A stretch of 6,293 nucleotides of DNA from Methanosarcinales archaeon (GTDB taxonomy: Archaea; Halobacteriota; Methanosarcinia; Methanosarcinales; Methanogasteraceae): NCBI GenBank assembly GCA_012961645.1, contig DTYY01000050.1, positions 1 through 6,293 on the forward strand. The letters run 5' to 3'. The notes under the pieces are model-generated. The model did no database searches. It worked only from the letters and a program-made list of their open reading frames with translations, and was not told the origin of the DNA. Shown here in pieces: positions 1-4,763 of this stretch (position 1 is the stretch's first letter; each line of letters starts with the position of its first letter). Made by a program: the position numbers and the translations under genes.

Positions 1-997
1 CCTCTCGCTCAGCAATCTCTACCTGTTTCTCTTTTTCACTCAAATTCTCTTCCAGATTCTTTTCTTTATCCTTAATTCCCGAAAATTCCTTATTTGCGGA
101 TCGTAAGCGAGAGTTTTCTCTTCTTTTGTCCATCTTTGCTGCATCAAGTTCGATTTTTGCCCTTTCTAATGCATCTTCCGCTTTCTTGAGATCGTTTCTC
201 TTGGTTTCAAGATCTTTCTTCAGACTACGACGTTTTTCTCCCCTTGCAAACAATAATTTGTTGCTTATCTTCCGAACCTCTGATTTTATTTCATTTCTAT
301 CTGCCTTTGCCGATTTTAAATTGGATTTTACCTCAGCAAGCCTGGATTGAACATCTCTTTGCATGGTGTCTTCTTCGGTCAGTTCGCTTGCGGTTCTCAT
401 CGCTTTCAGCGACCGCTCTGCATCATCTCTTGCCTTTTTCACACTATCCAGCTTCGATAATTTCTCATCAAGGGTTTCCAGACGCTGCTTGATCAATTGT
501 TCCTGTTCTTCGATGGATCGTTCCTTTTCTCCATCTTCCACTCTTCGGGCTTCCATCTGCTCCAGATCTGATTTAATTTGATCAATTCTATCGATTATCT
601 TCTTTTCATCTTCCATGGTCAATTTACCCAGATCCTCGTCCAATCCACCAATAAATTCCATTTCATTCTCTTTTTTATCTGTTATATCGTTCAAGAGAAT
701 GTTTGTCTGCTCAATCTCTGATCGTATGTTTCTCAAATCGTTCTCAAATCGGCTGCACATATCTGACATATGCTCATGTTCTGCCTTTGCGTCGTCAAGG
801 TCAGACTCAGCATCCGCAACTACAGCCCATATCCGATCGCGATCTGCTTGCCTTTCAGCGAGTTGTTGCTCGCATTTTCTCCTGAGCAACTCCGCGTCCT
901 CTTTCTCCCTCATGACGCGTCTAATATCATTGATTGTACTCTGCTCCTCTTCTATTACAAGATGCAGGTTATGTTTCACTGATTCCAGCGCATCCAT
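1..997 (-). CDS. Long coiled-coil protein of unknown function (partial, C-terminus off the left edge)
   Basis: The minus strand is open from an ATG at 997 to the window edge, giving 332 residues with no stop. I do not recognise a named family. The visible part is almost entirely heptad-like alpha-helix: rich in Glu, Lys, Asp, Arg and Leu, with no proline and no tyrosine, one tryptophan (about residue 57), two cysteines (42 and 81) and only six glycines, three of them in a possible hinge near 117-124. There is no signal peptide, membrane segment or N-terminal Walker A motif, so it is not a complete SMC or Rad50 ATPase, although it would score like their arms. An AGGAG Shine-Dalgarno sequence 8 nt before the ATG supports the start. 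The gene is divergent from the DUF366 gene and looks more AT-rich than its neighbours. A structural, chromosome-organising or cytoskeletal role is possible but unproven. Coding is confident; function is not. Confidence 0.85.
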   Translation of the reverse strand, partial: MDALESVKHNLHLVIEEEQSTINDIRRVMREKEDAELLRRKCEQQLAERQADRDRIWAVVADAESDLDDAKAEHEHMSDMCSRFENDLRNIRSEIEQTNILLNDITDKKENEMEFIGGLDEDLGKLTMEDEKKIIDRIDQIKSDLEQMEARRVEDGEKERSIEEQEQLIKQRLETLDEKLSKLDSVKKARDDAERSLKAMRTASELTEEDTMQRDVQSRLAEVKSNLKSAKADRNEIKSEVRKISNKLLFARGEKRRSLKKDLETKRNDLKKAEDALERAKIELDAAKMDKRRENSRLRSANKEFSGIKDKEKNLEENLSEKEKQVEIAERE

Positions 998-1005
998 ATA
1001 CACCA

Positions 1006-1010
1006 CTCCT
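1006..1010 (-). promoter_or_regulatory. Shine-Dalgarno site of the coiled-coil gene
   Basis: On the minus strand the bases read AGGAG, followed by 8 nt and then ATG at 997. This is a good match to the anti-SD tail of archaeal 16S rRNA. It selects the 997 ATG over the second ATG two codons' distance away (991-993), which lies in another reading frame. Confidence 0.6.
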
Positions 1011-1030
1011 ATTTATAAAAACGACCTCAA

Positions 1031-1043
1031 CACATATTAATCT
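1031..1043. promoter_or_regulatory. Candidate shared TATA region between the divergent genes
   Basis: The 69-base spacer between the divergent genes contains CATATTAATC, whose ATTAAT core is palindromic and could be read in either direction. On the minus strand, initiation about 25 nt away would fall near 1011, leaving a short leader that carries the AGGAG site. On the plus strand it would fall near 1063, giving an almost leaderless mRNA for the 1067 ATG or a leader of about 30 nt for the 1094 ATG. A second AT-rich box (TTTATAAAT, 1011-1019) fits poorly because it would place the minus-strand start inside the gene. This call rests on position and base composition only. Confidence 0.35.
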
Positions 1044-1066
1044 TACCAAAGCGAAAGATCGATGTT

Positions 1067-1723
1067 ATGAAAGTCACAAACTCTGTAAACTCCATGAAGC
1101 TCGCTGTCATGGACATGCCTCTACTGTATGATGGTTCGCAGATCAACCCGCTCTGGGCATACGAATATCTGGATGTACGGGGCGACTCGATCGTTGTATT
1201 CCGCGGTGCGATGATCGTCAGCAACATAAAGGACGTTGAGGACGAAAAGAACAAAAAAGCGATCGAAGGCATCGACCTGATTCATTTCATTGTTGAGCGA
1301 TTCGATTCTCCGGCAGGGATACGGCAGGCATACTATCTCCAGCGGATTCTTGTTGTCTGCATACAGGACGTTTTAAGGAACTACGGTCTCTCTTCTGAGA
1401 GAAGGGGGGACGATCTGTTTGTGGATGGAAAAAAACTCACGGTAAGCATAGCAACCGCAGGAATCTCATCAGAAAAAATCCATTGCGGAATCAATCTAAC
1501 CGAGAGAGGGACACCTCCGGAAGCAAGCGCAGTCGGGCTGTACGAACTCGGGATTGACCCTGACCGGTGGAAGGATATTGGAAGAGAGATTGCAGAGCGG
1601 TTTGTTTTTGAGGTTGAGGACATCGAGTCTGATATCTGCAAGACGAGGTGTCTGAATGACACAGCAGGAACGCGGCATCCGGACGCCGCCGGGACCAAAG
1701 CCGTGGGGCAAGGAAACACTTAA
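1067..1723 (+). CDS. DUF366 family protein, lipoate/biotin-ligase-like fold
   Basis: The 218-residue product matches the archaeal DUF366 pattern: YDGSQI near residues 21-26, a strand reading IVVFRGAMIV at 42-51, the block GDDLFVDGKKLTVSIAT at 114-130, and HCGIN at 139-143. DUF366 is related to the biotin/lipoate protein ligase superfamily. The GDDLFVDGKKL block resembles the NDL-x-V-x-GKK-I/V-SGSA motif of lipoate ligases, where the last Lys is catalytic, so Lys123 is the likely equivalent (inference). The substrate is unknown. The ATG at 1094 gives MKLAVMDMPLLYDGSQ, closer to where family members usually begin, so residues 1-9 from the 1067 ATG may not be translated; neither start has a clear SD. 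The last 25 or so residues (after KTR at 192-194) look low in conserved content and may be a lineage-specific tail. The gene ends 28 nt before rps15 and may share its transcript. Confidence 0.85.
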   Translation: MKVTNSVNSMKLAVMDMPLLYDGSQINPLWAYEYLDVRGDSIVVFRGAMIVSNIKDVEDEKNKKAIEGIDLIHFIVERFDSPAGIRQAYYLQRILVVCIQDVLRNYGLSSERRGDDLFVDGKKLTVSIATAGISSEKIHCGINLTERGTPPEASAVGLYELGIDPDRWKDIGREIAERFVFEVEDIESDICKTRCLNDTAGTRHPDAAGTKAVGQGNT

Positions 1724-1727
1724 ATCA
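1718..1727 (+). promoter_or_regulatory. Candidate TATA box for rps15
   Basis: ACTTAAATCA overlaps the stop codon of the DUF366 gene, with its TTAAAT core about 28 nt before the rps15 ATG. Initiation about 25 nt downstream would give a leaderless or very short leader. Only a weak AAGG precedes the ATG, which fits that reading. This could give rps15 and its downstream genes expression independent of the DUF366 gene. Confidence 0.3.
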
Positions 1728-1751
1728 ATTCGTTCCAACATATAAGGCAAC

Positions 1752-2210
1752 ATGGCACGAATGTATTCACGCAGAAAAGGAAAATCAGGATCGACCAGAC
1801 CATACAGAAAGGAGAAGCCGTCATGGATTGAGATGGATGCAGAAGAACTCGAACAGCTCGTTGTCCAGCTGTGGAAACAGGAAAAATCCTCAAGCGAGAT
1901 CGGGATGATCCTGCGGGATCAGTATGGCATACCCGATGCCAAACTGGTCACAGGTAAGAAGATCATGCAAACGGTCAGGGACCATGGTCTGACACCGAAC
2001 CTTCCCGAGGGTATGCGCAACCTCATCGTCAAAGCACTCAGACTGCGCACACATATTGCCGAGAATAATAAGGATATCCACAACAAACGTGCGCTGCAAC
2101 TGACCGAATCCAAGATCAGGCGGTTTGTAAAATATTATCGTAGAACGGGCGTGCTTCCTGCTGACTGGGTATACAAACCAGAAACCGCGGAGATGCTGAT
2201 CACGCGATGA
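1752..2210 (+). CDS. rps15: 30S ribosomal protein S15 (uS15, archaeal type)
   Basis: The 152-residue product is a full-length archaeal uS15, a primary 16S rRNA-binding protein of the small-subunit central domain. It has the archaeal/eukaryotic N-terminal extension: a basic start (MARMYSRRKGKSGSTRP), then the segment around PSWIEMDAEELEQLVVQLWK. This is followed by a helix-rich S15 core, LIVKALRLRTHIAENNKDIH at about 96-115, then ESKIRRFVKYYRRTGVLPADW. Bacterial S15 is only about 89 residues, so the extension is good evidence for an archaeal source. The stop overlaps the next start in an ATGA, implying translational coupling to the metallolyase gene. In many archaea rps15 is followed instead by a RecJ-like DHH exonuclease or KEOPS-associated genes, so this neighbour is unusual as far as I recall. 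Confidence 0.97.
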   Translation: MARMYSRRKGKSGSTRPYRKEKPSWIEMDAEELEQLVVQLWKQEKSSSEIGMILRDQYGIPDAKLVTGKKIMQTVRDHGLTPNLPEGMRNLIVKALRLRTHIAENNKDIHNKRALQLTESKIRRFVKYYRRTGVLPADWVYKPETAEMLITR

Positions 2211-3505
2211 ACAGATCCATGGAAAACACTATATACAAAACTTATGACGATCTGCCAAAGGTCGTACTGCCCGAAGGGCGCGAGGTGTTCATCAGCGACA
2301 GCACGATCAGGGACGGTTCGCAGATGCCCGGAGTCGTGATCAAGCGCAAGCATAGACTCAAGATATATGAATTCCTGCACGAGATCGGGGTTGAGAAGCT
2401 GGAAACATTCGTGTACCATAAGCGGGATCGTGATCCCATCGTGGATATGCAGGACCTCGGTTACGAATATCCCGAGATCACTGGATGGGCACGTGCACTC
2501 CCCGCGGATATTGACTTTGTGCTTGATGTCGACGGAATCAACGAAACCGGGATATTGATGTCGGTCTCTGATTCGCACATCTTCGATAAGATGCAACTTG
2601 GAAGCCGGGAGGAGGCACGCAAGCGATATCTGGATGCCATACAGTATGCGGTCGATCAAGGGCTGCGTACCCGTGCACACCTCGAGGATATGACCCGCGC
2701 CGATCTGCATGGTTTTGTGTATCCGCTGGTTAAAGATATACTTGAGATCGATTCTGATTGCACCATCAGGATATGCGACACGCTCGGCTTTGCCGTACCA
2801 TTTACAGGGATGTGCGAGCCATACAGCATCCCGAAGATCGTGGCCAGTCTTCGGGAACTTGGTGCAAAGAACATAGAGACCCATATCCACGACGATTTCG
2901 GGATGAGCGTTTCATCAGCCATTGCAGGATACTGGTATGGAGCAAACTGGTCGAGCCTGACGTTTCTCGGGATCGGGGAGCGGTCAGGAAACACGGAACT
3001 CGAAAAGATCCTGCTATTCCTCGTAAGAAGGGTCGAAGGATTTGAAAAATACGATCTCTCCTGCATGGCAAGCTTTGCAGAGTACATGGAACACCACATC
3101 GGGATCCGTATACCGAGAAACAAGTCGGTCGTGGGCAGGAATGTGTTTGTCCACGAAAGCGGGATACATACAGCGGGCGTGATCAGAAACCCGTTCACCT
3201 ACGAGCCATATCCACCAGAAATAATCGGCGCAGAGCGACAGTTGCTGATCGGAGACTCTTCGGGCAGGGAAGTGATCAGGCATAAGGTTGAGGAGACGTT
3301 GCACGAACTGATGCATGTGCAGGTCATCATCGACAAGAATGATCCAAGAATCGCAGATATTCAGAAGGAGATTCAACGGCTTTACGACGAAGAGGAGCGG
3401 GTTTCAAGCATCTCAGACGAGGAATTGACACGCTATGTAGAGAAGCATTTCATGCTCAATATGATCGTAGATGGCGAGGAACTGCACGACTCCGAGGAGG
3501 ATTAA
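2207..3505 (+). CDS. DRE-TIM metallolyase, Re-citrate synthase / homocitrate synthase-like
   Basis: This 432-residue protein belongs to the acetyl-CoA-dependent Claisen-condensing family that includes 2-isopropylmalate, homocitrate, citramalate and Re-citrate synthases. Family features are DSTIRDGSQ at 31-39 (Arg35 and metal-binding Asp36), the metal-binding HIH at 226-228, GIGERSGNT at 255-263, and the second-subdomain motif HESGIH at 316-321. The blocks YPEITGWARA, ETGILMSVSDSHIF and EDMTRADLHGF, at about 88-97, 113-126 and 160-170, closely resemble those I recall from Re-citrate synthases, which make citrate from oxaloacetate and acetyl-CoA in anaerobes lacking the usual Si-enzyme. It has no C-terminal leucine-binding LeuA domain, so feedback inhibition by leucine is unlikely. 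Position 38 is Ser where Glu, Gln or Asn is usual. The start overlaps the rps15 stop by 4 nt; Met5 at 2219 is an alternative. Family is secure; the substrate is uncertain, and homocitrate or citramalate synthesis remains possible. Confidence 0.9.
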   Translation: MNRSMENTIYKTYDDLPKVVLPEGREVFISDSTIRDGSQMPGVVIKRKHRLKIYEFLHEIGVEKLETFVYHKRDRDPIVDMQDLGYEYPEITGWARALPADIDFVLDVDGINETGILMSVSDSHIFDKMQLGSREEARKRYLDAIQYAVDQGLRTRAHLEDMTRADLHGFVYPLVKDILEIDSDCTIRICDTLGFAVPFTGMCEPYSIPKIVASLRELGAKNIETHIHDDFGMSVSSAIAGYWYGANWSSLTFLGIGERSGNTELEKILLFLVRRVEGFEKYDLSCMASFAEYMEHHIGIRIPRNKSVVGRNVFVHESGIHTAGVIRNPFTYEPYPPEIIGAERQLLIGDSSGREVIRHKVEETLHELMHVQVIIDKNDPRIADIQKEIQRLYDEEERVSSISDEELTRYVEKHFMLNMIVDGEELHDSEED

Positions 3506-4631
3506 TAAACCACCTGACTCAAGTTGCAGGACCAGGACGATTCTTCTTGTGGATATGGATAGCTTCTTCTCATCGATCGAGATGGTCGAGCATCCGGAAC
3601 TGGTGGGGCTTCCGGTGGTGGTCGGTGCTGACCCAAAGGAGGGGACCGGGAGGGGCGTTGTCAGCACATGTTCCTACGAAGCCAGGGAGTATGGCATCCA
3701 CTCAGGAATGCCGATCTCAAAGGCTTACCGGCTCTGCCCCGACGCAAGGTTTCTACCGGTTGATATGGCTCTGTATCAGACGGTTTCCAGGCGGATCATG
3801 AAGATTCTTCAGAGTTATGCTCATGAGGATAAATTCCAGAAGGTCAGTATCGACGAGGCTTTTATCGAGATAAAAACGGATAATTTCGAGGATGCATCAA
3901 GAATAGCACTAAATATCAAGAAAGAAATCCTTGAAAAAGAGAAACTCATAAGTTCCATCGGAATAGGTCCGAATAAACTCGTGGCAAAGATCGCATCCGA
4001 GATGCAGAAGCCGGACGGGCTGACCATTGTTGCGCCCGGTAAGGTGCAGGAGTTTCTTGATCCGATGCCCGTTAAAAAGATTCCTGGCATCGGGAAAAAG
4101 ACAGAAAAAACGCTTAAGGGTATGGGGATCGAGACGATACGTGAGCTCCGTACGTATGATGTCAGAAAACTCGTATCAGGTTTTGGAAAGTGGGGATATC
4201 AGATGCAAGATCTTGCGTGCGGGATCGATGAAAGCGAGGTAAAAGAGGATTTGACGGTCAAATCCGTGGGCAGAGAGTTGACATTTGATGAAGACACATC
4301 TGATCCAGGGGTTATTCTCGATTCCATCGATGAAATCGCGTGTGAGACATACGAAGCACTGCTCGATGCCGGATATCTCTTCAGGACGGTCTCTGTGAAG
4401 GTCAGATTCGAGGATTTTGATACGCACACGCGGGCAAGGAGCATCGGATTCCTGAGTTGCGATCCAGAACTGGTCAGGAACATCTCAAAGGAACTGGTGA
4501 GCGAGTTCATCGGAAAAAAGAAGATAAGGCTCATCGGAGTGAGATTATCGAATCTCCAGAAGGCGAATACGAGGCAGACCTCTATATACGAGTTTATCCA
4601 GGTCCAGGGATCTGTCAATCGCAAGCAATAG
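3471..4631 (+). CDS. dinB: DNA polymerase IV, Y-family translesion polymerase
   Basis: The 386-residue product is an archaeal DinB/Dpo4-type polymerase that copies past damaged bases. Visible motifs are VDMDSFF at 27-33 (Asp28 a metal ligand, Phe33 the steric gate, Tyr in Dpo4), YEAR at 69-72 (incoming-nucleotide contacts), SIDEA at 126-130 (Asp128 and Glu129), the thumb GIGPNKLVAKIAS, a helix-hairpin-helix around KKIPGIGKKTEK at 202-213, and the little finger beginning KSVGRELTFDED at 264-275. All catalytic residues are present. A C-terminal QTSIYEFI (369-376) resembles a PCNA-binding PIP box. The only ATG upstream of VDMD is at 3471, giving a 35-nt overlap with the preceding gene and about 24 extra N-terminal residues; GTG at 3549 would remove the first strand. 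Dpo4 has 352 residues, and this protein without the extension would have about 362. Probably cotranscribed with the upstream genes. Confidence 0.95.
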   Translation: MARNCTTPRRINKPPDSSCRTRTILLVDMDSFFSSIEMVEHPELVGLPVVVGADPKEGTGRGVVSTCSYEAREYGIHSGMPISKAYRLCPDARFLPVDMALYQTVSRRIMKILQSYAHEDKFQKVSIDEAFIEIKTDNFEDASRIALNIKKEILEKEKLISSIGIGPNKLVAKIASEMQKPDGLTIVAPGKVQEFLDPMPVKKIPGIGKKTEKTLKGMGIETIRELRTYDVRKLVSGFGKWGYQMQDLACGIDESEVKEDLTVKSVGRELTFDEDTSDPGVILDSIDEIACETYEALLDAGYLFRTVSVKVRFEDFDTHTRARSIGFLSCDPELVRNISKELVSEFIGKKKIRLIGVRLSNLQKANTRQTSIYEFIQVQGSVNRKQ

Positions 4632-4763
4632 TCGATGAATCTGTGCAGTGGGTTTCAGAGTCGCCTCGTTCATCTAAACTCGCCCCACAATTCGTGCCAT
4701 CTTCCAAAATATTATATGAAATGGCGACACTTGTATAATAAAACGCGGGAAAAGGTCGTCAAC
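4632..4763. other. Intergenic spacer between dinB and the restriction gene
   Basis: This is the longest gap in the window. It has no convincing coding sequence, no oligo-T terminator and no stable hairpin. Its right half is AT-rich and carries the candidate promoter of the restriction gene. It probably marks the boundary between the housekeeping transcript and the accessory restriction locus. Confidence 0.5.
4707..4718 (+). promoter_or_regulatory. Candidate TATA box of the restriction gene
   Basis: AAATATTATATG is the most AT-rich, TATA-like element in the spacer. Initiation about 25 nt downstream would give a leader of roughly 25-30 nt that includes the weak AAAGGT at 4751-4756 ahead of the 4764 ATG. 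It also overlaps an in-frame ATG at 4716, which argues against that ATG as the start. A second box, TTGTATAATAA at 4731-4741, would instead give a leaderless mRNA starting near 4763. Confidence 0.4.

Noticed and set aside
615..1040. Plus-strand 141-residue serine-rich open frame, with similar ones at 126-350 and 363-581
   Set aside because: These are the antisense of the coiled-coil gene; their Ser, Phe and Leu richness is the complement of Glu/Lys codons, and none has an SD or family features.
2135..2890. Minus-strand 251-residue open frame
   Set aside because: It lies opposite the metallolyase and the end of rps15, both of which have clear conserved motifs; it has no recognisable domain.
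3494..3500. GAGGAGG treated as a definite dinB ribosome binding site
   Set aside because: No in-frame start codon lies at usable spacing, and the bases encode Glu-Glu at the end of the metallolyase, so it may be incidental. It is kept only as part of the start-site question.
4634..4674. Inverted repeat GATGAA ... TTCATC after dinB, considered as a terminator
   Set aside because: The stem is only 6 bp with a 29-nt loop and no T-run follows.
4457..4738. Plus-strand 93-residue open frame running past the dinB stop into the spacer
   Set aside because: Most of it overlaps the dinB little finger in another frame, and the part beyond the dinB stop has no SD or recognisable motif.
4716..4763. Upstream in-frame ATG at 4716 as the hsdR start
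   Set aside because: It overlaps the best TATA candidate and adds 16 residues not typical of the family; the 4764 start gives the usual N-terminus.
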